43,626 nucleotides of DNA from Pedobacter sp. ASV17 (GTDB lineage Bacteria > Bacteroidota > Bacteroidia > Sphingobacteriales > Sphingobacteriaceae): the NCBI RefSeq assembly GCF_016429065.1, contig NZ_JAELTX010000030.1, positions 1 to 43,626 on the forward strand, written 5' to 3'. Both the position numbers and the translations under genes were made by a program. Position 1 is the first letter of the stretch, and the number at the start of each line of letters is the position of its first letter. Positions 27,632 to 35,185 of this stretch are shown here, in pieces. The notes under the pieces were generated by a model. It did not search any database. It saw only the letters and a program-made list of their open reading frames with translations, and was not told where the DNA came from.

Positions 27632-27972
27632 CTACTCTGAAGCTAGCTCGTGCTGTTCCGTGGCACCACCAGCACTACGACGTTTTAACAAGGTCATATA
27701 ATTACTGATGTGTTGGTTGAGCTGATTGATTGTACTTCCCCAAGGTTCCAGGCCCTCGTTAATCTTCCAGAAAGCATCTAACCTATCCTTAATTTATAAT
27801 AGGCTTCTTTAGCTTCCAAACGAAATGTTTTTAGGTTCTGCAAAGGAATAGCCCTTACCAATTCTTGATTTCTTCGTATGTAAGCCCCAACAAATTCGTT
27901 ATTGGCCTATTTCAATTCTGTTTGCCAAATAAAAGATAAGGTGATAAGTTGCGTAAAAAGCTTAATGCCCAT
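27632..27972 (-). pseudogene. Remnant of a DUF6261-like gene
   Basis: Read on the minus strand, the region ends with a normal-looking C-terminus: KDRLDAFWKINEGLEP, then a segment with INQLNQHISNYMTLLKRR and an acidic tail, stop TAG at 27634-27632. Upstream, another frame gives ANNEFVGAYIRRNQELVRA and TFRLEAKEAYYKL. The two frames meet around 27778-27800, so a frameshift separates them. A TAG at 27909-27907 interrupts LK-stop-ANNEF, easily explained by CAG to TAG. The NEF...Y-x-R, EA..AYYKL.DRL and IN.L...I..Y..LL.RR pattern is that of DUF6261 proteins as I remember them. No intact N-terminus remains. It shares the terminator at 27593-27627 with the RHS operon. Confidence 0.55.
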
Positions 27973-28168
27973 AAAGTAATAAAAAAATGGCCAGCGCAAT
28001 GCCCTAGGCATTACTGTCTATAGACATGTTTCTATAGTAGAGATATTTGATTATGATTGCTTATTTATTCATCAAATCATTTGTATGCAATAAGTTGAGT
28101 GTTTTTTTTGTCCTAAAATTACGGAAGCGTTGAGGTCTATCTTCGTGCCACTTTTCCAAAACCTGTAA
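27973..28168. other. Intergenic stretch without recognisable features
   Basis: AT-rich, with an internal T8 run near 28100. I see no gene, RNA or palindrome here. It may hold the degraded 5' part of the minus-strand remnant. Confidence 0.4.
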
Positions 28169-28314
28169 AATCTTTTCAGTTAGGTTTTTTCGGCTAGTTT
28201 ATTCTAATTTAAGCCATTTAAAATAGTTAGATTTCTCCAACTTATTTATATTTGAACAGCTCAACCATCAAATTAGAAATTCTTATTCGCTCAACTCATT
28301 TAAAAACATCAACA
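28169..28314 (+). repeat. Duplicated promoter/leader segment, copy 1
   Basis: About 145 nt nearly identical to 29542-29692. Each copy lies directly before a fibre gene. Both carry TATATTTG (here 28247-28254), a full match to the Bacteroidota -7 consensus, about 60 nt before the ATG. A clear -33 TTG is not visible. Confidence 0.75.
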
Positions 28315-29262
28315 ATGAAATCAACTTTCAAAAAGTCACTTGTAGTGGCCATGTTGTGTGCTGGCCAAGCCATGGCGCAACAAACCATCGATCGAACACT
28401 TACTATTAATTCCAATGGGGTAAACTCAACAGAAATTTTAATGAAGAAGCAGGATAATACAAGTTATTATAACTTGTTTTCTAACTATTCAGGCTTTGGC
28501 TTTTATAATTCAACTACTAATAATTACTTGCTTTACGCAGATGCCAGTGATCGAGTGGGTATTGGTACGAATGCTCCAGCCAGCAATTTTCAAGTCAAAG
28601 GAAAATCAGGTTTTGATGCATCAACTCAGTTTTTTCTTACCAATAACGCTACGGCTTTCGGAAGAACACATTTGGTATTGACAGGACGCTTTGAAGATGG
28701 AAATGACTCTTGGTTGTTTGGAACTGGCGCTAGAAACGCTATTGTTTTTTCGCAAAATTTAGGTGGTGCAATAGGGGATTATGGCGATGAAAAGTTTTCC
28801 CTGCAATTGGAGGGGAATTCTAATAGTTTAGGCTTTTTAAGCAAAAGTCAAAACTCAATACCTGTACTGGCTATGACCCAAGGTGGCAATGTAGGTATAG
28901 GCACGCCAACTCCACAAGAAAAGCTCTCGGTTAACGGCAAAATAAGAGCTAAGGAAATTAAGGTCGAAACTGCTAACTGGCCCGACTATGTATTTGAAGA
29001 AAGCTATCAAAACCAATCCCTAGCAGAAATAGAACAGTTCATTAAGCAAAACAAGCACTTGCCAGGTGTTCCCACTGCAAAGCAAGTGGAACAGGAAGGG
29101 GTAGAACTGGGCGAGATGAATAAGGTTTTGTTGAAGAAGATTGAAGAGCTTACACTATTGTTAATTGAAAAAGACAAGGAGTTAACGAAGGAAAAAGAAG
29201 AGAATAAACAACAGAATAAAAGGTTGTACGAAATAGAGAAATGGATAAAGAATAAAAATTAA
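28315..29262 (+). CDS. Exported fibre protein with conserved C-terminal domain (paralogue 1)
   Basis: A 315-residue protein from the ATG at 28315; the earlier TTG start lies in the leader repeat and is rejected. The signal peptide ends GQAMAQQ. The N-terminal module (about 23-95) matches that of paralogue 2. The middle module (about 96-200, FGRTHLVLTGRFE to MTQGGNVGIGT) matches paralogue 3. The C-terminal domain (about 203-270, EKLSVNGKIRAKEIKVETAN onward) is common to all six paralogues and ends in a charged coiled coil (EEENKQQNKRLYEIEKWIKN type). NVGIGT turns are typical of trimeric tail-fibre-like beta helices. I infer a surface or secreted trimeric fibre. No S74 SD...K autocleavage motif is seen. 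Confidence 0.75.
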   Translation: MKSTFKKSLVVAMLCAGQAMAQQTIDRTLTINSNGVNSTEILMKKQDNTSYYNLFSNYSGFGFYNSTTNNYLLYADASDRVGIGTNAPASNFQVKGKSGFDASTQFFLTNNATAFGRTHLVLTGRFEDGNDSWLFGTGARNAIVFSQNLGGAIGDYGDEKFSLQLEGNSNSLGFLSKSQNSIPVLAMTQGGNVGIGTPTPQEKLSVNGKIRAKEIKVETANWPDYVFEESYQNQSLAEIEQFIKQNKHLPGVPTAKQVEQEGVELGEMNKVLLKKIEELTLLLIEKDKELTKEKEENKQQNKRLYEIEKWIKNKN

Positions 29263-29272
29263 TTGATATTGC

Positions 29273-29312
29273 ATCCCTTCTAGCGCAAGCATTAGCGTGG
29301 CGGTGCTTGTGT
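29273..29312 (+). repeat. Dispersed palindromic repeat, family B (left part)
   Basis: CCCTTCTAGCGCAAGC, then ATTAGCGTGGCGGTGCTTGTG: the left arm and inner palindrome of the family-B element. The right arm GCTTGCGCTAGAAGG is missing. It is just after paralogue 1. Confidence 0.65.
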
Positions 29313-29329
29313 TTTTTATCATACATTCA

Positions 29330-29428
29330 CTTAGCGAAAGTTTTGTGATTAGGCTTTAGTTAGGATAACTTGTGCCTGTAAGCAATATTTTTAATAAGAA
29401 TTTAGTCATATAAAATAAAAGAGCGGAT
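29330..29428 (+). repeat. Dispersed repeat, family C
   Basis: Similar along about 90 nt to 19185-19275. Shared landmarks in order: TTGTG-x-TTAGG, GGAT-x-ACTTGTGCCT, TAAGCAAT, TTTAATAAGA, AGAGCGGA. Both copies stand next to a family-B element. Confidence 0.6.
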
Positions 29429-29437
29429 AATTTTACC

Positions 29438-29462
29438 TTTGGTTGGTGTTATCACTAACCAT
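29438..29462 (+). repeat. Dispersed palindromic repeat, family A
   Basis: TTTGGTTGGTGTTATCACTAACCAT: same loop as the copy at 3854, with one mismatch in the right arm (CACTAACC). Confidence 0.7.
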
Positions 29463-29465
29463 TTA

Positions 29466-29543
29466 AATGTGGTTGATAAAAAAGGTAGCAGTACGCAGTA
29501 CAGCGATGGTGCCCGCCAGCAGCTACTGCGAAAACTTATATAA
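29466..29543 (+). other. Short coding-like fragment
   Basis: Twenty-five codons (NVVDKKGSSTQYSDGARQQL and five more) ending at TAA 29541-29543. They are clearly richer in GC than the surrounding intergenic DNA. There is no start codon in frame and no parent gene in this window. It is probably a scrap left by recombination between the family-A repeat and the duplicated leader. Confidence 0.3.
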
Positions 29544-29692
29544 TCTTTTCGGTTAGGTTTTTTCGGCTAGTTTATTCTAATTTAAGACGATTTAAAATAG
29601 TTAGATTTCTCCAACTTATTTATATTTGAACTGCTCAACCATCAAATTAAAAAAACATTTCTATTCGCTCAAATCATTAAAAACAATAAACT
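29542..29692 (+). repeat. Duplicated promoter/leader segment, copy 2
   Basis: Counterpart of 28169-28314, with TATATTTG at 29621-29628. The shared part covers CTTTTC-x-GTTAGGTTTTTTCGG through the start of the fibre gene. Confidence 0.75.
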
Positions 29693-30745
29693 ATGAAATC
29701 AAACTTCAAAAAAACACTTTTGGTGGCTATGTTGTGTAGTGGCCAAGCCATGGCGCAACAAACCATTGACCAATCTCTTACCATTAACACCAACGGCGTT
29801 AATTCCACGGAAATTTTAATGAAGAAGACCAGTAATTCCTATTACAGTATGTTTGCAAACTATTCAGGTTTTGGCTTCTATAATTCAAGTACTAATCAGA
29901 ATATATTTTATTCAGATGTGAATGATTATGTAGGTATTGGAACTCAAACCCCTTTAGCTAAACTTCATGTGAATGGCGTAATTAGAGCTAAGCATTCTGT
30001 TACAAGAGATAACAGCGCTGATTTTGAAAATGAGTCGTCTAGCGGTTATGGATTGTTTTCTAGAGGAGGTGGGGGGGCATCCGACCTATATTCTTTTAAA
30101 ATTGAAAAGTACAATGGGGTACCGGTAATGTTTGCAGATGGACAGGGTAATGTAGGTATCGGAACTTCAGCTGTAGATAATGTTCAAGGTTGGAACAAGG
30201 TTTTACAGTTGAATGGATCTAACCATGCCAAAATAATGGCTACAGAAGAATCTACTGGAGTTAAAGTGGGCATGTTTGCGCACATGGGCAATTTAGCCAA
30301 AATTGGAACAGAAAGTCAACATGATTTGACCTTTACCGCAGGTTATTGGAATGATGTGATGACACTTCGTACTAATGGAAATGTAGGCATAGGCACCTTA
30401 GTTCCTCAAGAAAAGCTCTCTGTAAACGGTAAAATACGGGCCAAGGAAATTAAGGTAGAAACTGCCAACTGGCCCGATTATGTATTTGAGGAAGGTTATC
30501 AAAACCAATCCCTATCAGAGATTGAACAGTTCATCAAACAAAATAAGCATTTGCCAGGGGTGCCCACAGCAAAACAAGCAGAGCAAGAGGGAATAGAATT
30601 GGGGGAGATGAACAAAATTTTGCTGAAGAAGATTGAGGAGCTTACGCTATTGTTAATTGAAAAAGATAAAGAACTAAAAAAGGAGAAAGAAGAGAATAAC
30701 GCGAGGTTGAACGAGATAGAAAAATGGATAAAGAATAAAAAATAA
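29693..30745 (+). CDS. Exported fibre protein (paralogue 2)
   Basis: A 350-residue protein with signal peptide ending GQAMAQQ. The N-terminal module (about 23-95, NGVNSTEILMKK, NYSGFGFYNSSTN) is the same as in paralogue 1. The middle (about 96-235) is unique: FENESSSGYGLFSRGGGGAS, then GNVGIGT turns and a segment KVGMFAHMGNLAKIGTESQH. The shared C-terminal domain and a Lys/Glu-rich coiled coil follow. The nucleotide sequence of the shared domain is almost the same as in its neighbours, while the middle is not. Its own promoter lies in the duplicated leader; the next gene follows after 17 nt, so paralogues 2-4 form an operon. Confidence 0.75.
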   Translation: MKSNFKKTLLVAMLCSGQAMAQQTIDQSLTINTNGVNSTEILMKKTSNSYYSMFANYSGFGFYNSSTNQNIFYSDVNDYVGIGTQTPLAKLHVNGVIRAKHSVTRDNSADFENESSSGYGLFSRGGGGASDLYSFKIEKYNGVPVMFADGQGNVGIGTSAVDNVQGWNKVLQLNGSNHAKIMATEESTGVKVGMFAHMGNLAKIGTESQHDLTFTAGYWNDVMTLRTNGNVGIGTLVPQEKLSVNGKIRAKEIKVETANWPDYVFEEGYQNQSLSEIEQFIKQNKHLPGVPTAKQAEQEGIELGEMNKILLKKIEELTLLLIEKDKELKKEKEENNARLNEIEKWIKNKK

Positions 30746-30762
30746 TCATCACATCAATATTT

Positions 30763-31830
30763 ATGAAACTTAAAATTATCTTATCGGTAGCTGCCATAGC
30801 TATTGTTGGAGCTAATAACTCCATGGCACAAACCAATACATTTCCTTCTTCGGGAAACGTAGGAGTTGGTACAACTTCCCCACTTAGTGATCTTCAAATC
30901 AAAGGCGGATCAGGTTTTGACTCATCAACTAGGCTTTTTATTACCAATAATGCAACAATGTTTGGAAGGACACATTTGGTATTGACGGGCAGATTTGAGG
31001 TAGGAAATGACGCTTGGTTATTTGGTACTAGTGCTAGAAACGCTATTGTTTTTTCGCAAAATTTAGGTGGTGCAACAGGGGATTATGGTGAGGAAAAATT
31101 TTCGCTGCAATTGGAAGGGAATTCCAATAGTTTAGGCTTTTTAAGCAAAGGACAAAATTCAACACCAGTACTCGCCATGACCCAAGGTGGTAATGTAGGG
31201 ATAGGACTAGCAAATCCTTCAGATAAGCTATCGGTAGATGGGGCAATATCAGCCTACGGTAATGAACAACGACAGGTATTGACCTATTTGCCTGCGAATT
31301 ACATTGAGGGTGACATTGTTTCGGGAAGTTCTTATAAATGGTATAGTGATGTTTGGACCGTGGGTAATATCAGAAGCGGTGCGATGCCAACAGGTGGATT
31401 TGGTATTTCCTTGAACAATAATATGAATTTTAAAATTTTACCTAATGGAGACGTGGGCATTGGCACGCCAACTCCACAAGAAAAGCTCTCTGTAAATGGC
31501 AAAATAAGAGCGAAGGAAATTAAGGTAGAAACCGCTAACTGGCCCGATTATGTATTTGAAGAAGGCTATCAAAATCAATCCCTAGCAGAGATAGAACAGT
31601 TCGTCAAACAAAATAAGCACCTGCCAGGAGTGCCCACAGCTAAGCAAGTAGAACAGGAAGGGGTAGAACTGGGCGAGATGAATAAGGTTTTATTGAAGAA
31701 GATTGAAGAGCTAACCTTGCATCTGATAGAAAAAGAAAAAAGGCTTGATCAATTTAATGCCGATCTAAAAAAGAAAGACGAAGCCATAGAAGCATTGATT
31801 TCCAGAATAGAAAAATTAGAAAAAAAGTAA
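30763..31830 (+). CDS. Exported fibre protein (paralogue 3)
   Basis: A 355-residue protein with a different signal peptide (AIVGANNSMAQ) and a short unique start (TFPSSGNVGVGTTSP). It then has the GFDSSTRLFITNNATMFGRT module shared almost word for word with paralogue 1, and a unique module around residues 160-225 (YGNEQRQVLTYLPANYIEGD). The common C-terminal domain follows, with a longer coiled coil ending EALISRIEKLEKK. This mixture of shared and private blocks shows that modules are exchanged between genes. It begins 17 nt after paralogue 2 and ends 7 nt before paralogue 4. Confidence 0.75.
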   Translation: MKLKIILSVAAIAIVGANNSMAQTNTFPSSGNVGVGTTSPLSDLQIKGGSGFDSSTRLFITNNATMFGRTHLVLTGRFEVGNDAWLFGTSARNAIVFSQNLGGATGDYGEEKFSLQLEGNSNSLGFLSKGQNSTPVLAMTQGGNVGIGLANPSDKLSVDGAISAYGNEQRQVLTYLPANYIEGDIVSGSSYKWYSDVWTVGNIRSGAMPTGGFGISLNNNMNFKILPNGDVGIGTPTPQEKLSVNGKIRAKEIKVETANWPDYVFEEGYQNQSLAEIEQFVKQNKHLPGVPTAKQVEQEGVELGEMNKVLLKKIEELTLHLIEKEKRLDQFNADLKKKDEAIEALISRIEKLEKK

Positions 31831-31837
31831 ATAAACC

Positions 31838-32665
31838 ATGAAAAAGTTATCTCTCTCAACGCTATTTGTTTTTTGTTTATGTGGCGTTCAGGCACAAATC
31901 GTTTCACCCAATGGCGATAATATCTTTTATTATAATGGTGCTGCTGACGTTACCTTTCGTTACCAGCCGAGGGGAAGTGGGGGCAGAGCTTTTGTGCATG
32001 ACGATGGAAACGTATTAACGTTAAATTACGGAGGAGATTTTACTGGAGGAGTAAGGTTAGGTTCAAATTTTGGGGTTTTACCTTCAGGGAAAATGATCAT
32101 TTATAATAGTTTGAATACTAATGATTATACTTATGTTGGTCAGCACAATGCTCAAATTAGAATTTTAAATAATTTAGGTACCTACAGTAGTCGAGCTTTA
32201 GAAATAGCATTGTTAGATAATGGTACGGGTGTGATCCAGGCAAATGAGAGTTATGTTGGTTACAATAACCTTTCTTTAAACCCAGTGGAAGGCTATGTAG
32301 GTATAGGAACGCTTAATCCCAAAGAAAAACTCTCTGTAAATGGTAAAATAAGAGCCAAGGAAATTAAGGTAGAAACCGCCAACTGGCCCGATTATGTATT
32401 TGAGGAAGGTTATCAAAACCAATCCCTAGCAGAGATAGAACAGTTCGTCAGACAAAATAAGCACCTGCCAGGAGTGCCCACAGCTAAGCAAGTGGAACAG
32501 GAAGGGGTAGAACTAGGCGAGATGAATAAGATTTTGTTAAAGAAGATTGAGGAGCTTACCCTGTTGCTCATTGATCAAAACAAAAAGAACCAAGAGCAAG
32601 ATGAGCTTATCAAAAAAATGATGGCCGAGTTGAAACAACAAAGCTCAAAAAAGAGCGGTAATTAA
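31838..32665 (+). CDS. Exported fibre protein (paralogue 4)
   Basis: A 275-residue protein, the shortest of the set. It has a signal peptide (about 1-19, CGVQAQ), a private N-terminal part of about 140 residues (NGDNIFYYNGAADVTFRY, later a GYVGIGT turn), the common C-terminal domain, and a coiled coil ending KQQSSKKSGN. Last of the four-gene fibre block; a hairpin (32678-32714) follows 12 nt after the stop and separates it from the second half of the secretion system. Confidence 0.75.
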   Translation: MKKLSLSTLFVFCLCGVQAQIVSPNGDNIFYYNGAADVTFRYQPRGSGGRAFVHDDGNVLTLNYGGDFTGGVRLGSNFGVLPSGKMIIYNSLNTNDYTYVGQHNAQIRILNNLGTYSSRALEIALLDNGTGVIQANESYVGYNNLSLNPVEGYVGIGTLNPKEKLSVNGKIRAKEIKVETANWPDYVFEEGYQNQSLAEIEQFVRQNKHLPGVPTAKQVEQEGVELGEMNKILLKKIEELTLLLIDQNKKNQEQDELIKKMMAELKQQSSKKSGN

Positions 32666-32677
32666 GGATGTTTTCCC

Positions 32678-32714
32678 TTTCTCCGATTTATGCAGCTAGC
32701 ATAAATCGGAGAAA
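32678..32714. terminator. Long perfect hairpin, probable terminator
   Basis: TTTCTCCGATTTATGC, loop AGCTA, GCATAAATCGGAGAAA: a perfect 16-bp stem. It follows the last fibre gene directly and precedes the pseudopilin gene. The T tract after the stem is missing on the plus strand, so termination efficiency is uncertain. Confidence 0.7.
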
Positions 32715-32803
32715 ATAGGAATAACTCTCACTCAAAATTTCGCCGTAGTTGATTTTTTCCTAATTTAGGAACCTTAATCAGCATGCCAATTAATTCAACC
32801 CAT

Positions 32804-33220
32804 ATGAAACAGCTCTTAAACAAAAAACTTAAAGCATATACCCTCACCGAGATATTGGTAGTATTGGTAATTATTGGCATTTTGGTACTATTGGCATTGC
32901 CTAACTTAATGCCTTTGATCACTAAGGCCAAAACTACCGAGGCCAAATTACAATTGGAACATTTGGCCAAGCTACAACAAAGTTATTTCTTTGAGCATTC
33001 GCGTTATGCTACAGATTTAACCGAAATTGGCTTTATTCAAGAAAAGCTCACCACCGACGGTAAAGACGGCAAGGCCAATTATAAAATAGAAATCGTGTCG
33101 GCCAATAACAATACCTATTTGGCCAAGGCTACCGCTGTGACCGATTTTAACGGCAATGGTACCTTTAACGTTTGGCAAATAGACCAAGACAAGAACCTAA
33201 AAGAAGTAACGCCCGACTAA
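32804..33220 (+). CDS. gspG: Major pseudopilin, GspG-like
   Basis: A 138-residue protein from the ATG at 32804 (the ATG at 32783 only adds MPINSTH). The basic leader MKQLLNKKLKA is followed by predicted cleavage after Ala11, then YTLTEILVVLVIIGILVLLA with Glu at mature position 5. PNLMPLITKAKTTEAKLQL and a short C-terminal beta domain follow, with DGKDGKANY and FNGNGTFNVWQID; the last recalls the calcium-binding loop region of GspG. It is the main subunit of the pseudopilus. Its stop overlaps the peptidase start by 1 nt. Confidence 0.85.
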   Translation: MKQLLNKKLKAYTLTEILVVLVIIGILVLLALPNLMPLITKAKTTEAKLQLEHLAKLQQSYFFEHSRYATDLTEIGFIQEKLTTDGKDGKANYKIEIVSANNNTYLAKATAVTDFNGNGTFNVWQIDQDKNLKEVTPD

Positions 33221-33729
33221 TGCTTTGGATCACATGGCTAACCGTGTTGTTGCTTTTAGCTATGGCTTGGCAAGACTTCAAATACAGGGCCATTTCCATT
33301 TGGTTATTTGTAACCACAGGTGCTGGGTTGGTTTACCTTAAATATCAGGCCGTAGGTTGGTCACAGCTTTGGGCAGATCTCCTCACCAATAGCTGTTTTT
33401 TAACACTGCAAATGGGGCCGCTATTTGGTTATTTTGCCTTAAAGCAACGCAAATGGGTCAACCTTTTTAAAGGTTATTTGGGAGAAGGTGATTTGTTGTT
33501 CCTCATTTTATTGGCCAGCTACCTTTCCTTTTTCAACTTTTTGGCCTTTCACATCAGTAGCCTGTTTTTGGTGTTGATTTTAGGGGTTTATCTTCGTCAT
33601 AAAAATCCTAAAATACCTTTGGCAGGAGCGCAGGCTTTTTGCTTGGCAGTATTAATGTTAATGGATCATTTTACTTTAAAAATTGACCTTACGCAAGATT
33701 TTTGGCTCATCTCCTTTCTCAATCTCTAA
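33220..33729 (+). CDS. Prepilin peptidase, A24 family, short form
   Basis: A 169-residue polytopic membrane protein from the ATG at 33220 (overlap TAATG with gspG). It carries both catalytic Asp motifs of A24 peptidases: Asp19 in WQDFKYRAIS and Asp91 in GEGDLLFLILLAS. About six transmembrane helices are predicted. The N-terminal methylase domain with Cys pairs found in GspO/PilD is absent, so it is of the short form. It would cut the leaders of the pseudopilins at 8805, 9154 and 32804, two of which have Ala rather than Gly before the site. Its placement directly after its main substrate supports the call. Confidence 0.85.
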   Translation: MLWITWLTVLLLLAMAWQDFKYRAISIWLFVTTGAGLVYLKYQAVGWSQLWADLLTNSCFLTLQMGPLFGYFALKQRKWVNLFKGYLGEGDLLFLILLASYLSFFNFLAFHISSLFLVLILGVYLRHKNPKIPLAGAQAFCLAVLMLMDHFTLKIDLTQDFWLISFLNL

Positions 33730-33762
33730 AAAACCTTTAACTTAAAGGCCTTAAACCAAACC

Positions 33763-35181
33763 ATGAATATCCCACTAGATACGCTTCATCTCATCCATCA
33801 GGATATGGCTGTGCACTATCGCGTTGTTCCAAAACAATTGCAGGGTAATGTATTGGTGGTTTATGCCGATGAGGAGCAGGTAGATGAAACACTCAAGGAC
33901 GAGCTACAGGTAATGCTCAACTACGAAATCAGTTTTGAAGCTCTGCCCAAAACAGAGATGAACCGCCTGTTGGCTACCCATTATCTCCAAAATCATAGCG
34001 AAGCAAATCAACAACAGTTGGGTGCTATTTATGCCAATGACGATTTTTTGGTAACCCTCATTAACGAAGCCAAAAAGTTGAAGAGTAGTGATATCCACAT
34101 CGAAACCTTTGAGCAAAAAGCCCGTGTGCGTGTCCGTATTGACGGGATGATGATTGAACGTTATCAAATCACCAAAGAAGACTATCCTGCCCTGATCAAC
34201 AAAATTAAGATCATGGCCAATTTGGATATTGCCGAAAAGCGTTTGCCGCAAGATGGGCGTATCCATTATAAATCTAGTGCAAGCGAAGCGTTCGATATTA
34301 GGGTTTCGGTATTGCCAACCCTACACGGCGAAAAGGTCGTGCTGCGTTTGTTGAGCAATAGTAGTACCAATATCGATTTAAATACTCTAGGACTTTCGGC
34401 AGAGGACATGAGCAACTATCTGCAAGGCGTGCAAAGGCCCAATGGTATTATTTTAATTAGTGGACCAACAGGTTCTGGTAAAACCACCACGCTATACGCT
34501 ACGCTCAAATTATTGAACAAAACCACCCGCAATATCCTCACTATCGAAGATCCTATTGAGTATACGCTTGAAGGGATCAATCAGGTACAGCTGCGGGAAA
34601 ACATTGGTTTAGGCTTTGCCTCAGCCCTGCGTACCTTTTTAAGACAAGACCCTGATGTGATCATGGTAGGGGAGATCCGCGATCCAGAAACGGCTAACAT
34701 GGCGATAAGGGCAGCGTTAACGGGGCACTTGGTCCTCTCCACTATTCACACCAACTCCGCATGGGGAACCGTTTCAAGGTTAATGGACATGGGCATCCCA
34801 GGTTTTTTGGTAGCTAATACTTTAAACACAACGGTGGCCCAACGTTTGGTGCGCTTGCTCTGCCCTCAATGCAAACAGCAAGTTCCTTTTGATGGTAGCG
34901 GCTACCCTAAACAATTTAAACCGCCAATGACCTTAAATACCCAGTTTACTACTACTGGATGTAGCCATTGCTATTACACTGGCTATAAGGGGCGTAAGGC
35001 GGTTTATGAAGTGATTCCTATTGATGCCGAATTGGCTTTTGAAATCAAGCAGGAGAATATGTATATTGACGAGCATTTAAAACACCGAAATATTAAAACC
35101 TTGGGTGGAAACGCTTTTGAGCTTTTTGCTACTGGACAAACCACTCTCGAAGAAATATTTCCTTTACTATTGAATATCTAA
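33763..35181 (+). CDS. gspE: Type II secretion ATPase GspE/PilB
   Basis: A 472-residue cytoplasmic ATPase. A short N-terminal domain (about 1-80) is followed by the catalytic core: Walker A GPTGSGKTT at 234-242, Asp box around 261-275 (TIEDPIEY), Walker B DPDVIMVGEIRD at 296-307, and His box GHLVLSTIHTN at 321-331. A zinc-binding insertion has Cys367, Cys370, Cys400 and Cys403 (CPQC and CSHC). The length is near that of standard GspE with a reduced N-terminal region. It powers pseudopilus assembly through GspF. It lies 33 nt after the peptidase and 4 nt before the secretin. Confidence 0.95.
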   Translation: MNIPLDTLHLIHQDMAVHYRVVPKQLQGNVLVVYADEEQVDETLKDELQVMLNYEISFEALPKTEMNRLLATHYLQNHSEANQQQLGAIYANDDFLVTLINEAKKLKSSDIHIETFEQKARVRVRIDGMMIERYQITKEDYPALINKIKIMANLDIAEKRLPQDGRIHYKSSASEAFDIRVSVLPTLHGEKVVLRLLSNSSTNIDLNTLGLSAEDMSNYLQGVQRPNGIILISGPTGSGKTTTLYATLKLLNKTTRNILTIEDPIEYTLEGINQVQLRENIGLGFASALRTFLRQDPDVIMVGEIRDPETANMAIRAALTGHLVLSTIHTNSAWGTVSRLMDMGIPGFLVANTLNTTVAQRLVRLLCPQCKQQVPFDGSGYPKQFKPPMTLNTQFTTTGCSHCYYTGYKGRKAVYEVIPIDAELAFEIKQENMYIDEHLKHRNIKTLGGNAFELFATGQTTLEEIFPLLLNI

Positions 35182-35185
35182 GTTA

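Noticed and set aside
28315..32665. S74 intramolecular chaperone domain at the C-terminus of the fibre proteins
   Set aside because: The overall plan is similar, but the Ser-Asp...Lys motif needed for autocleavage is not visible, so only a fibre C-terminal domain is called.
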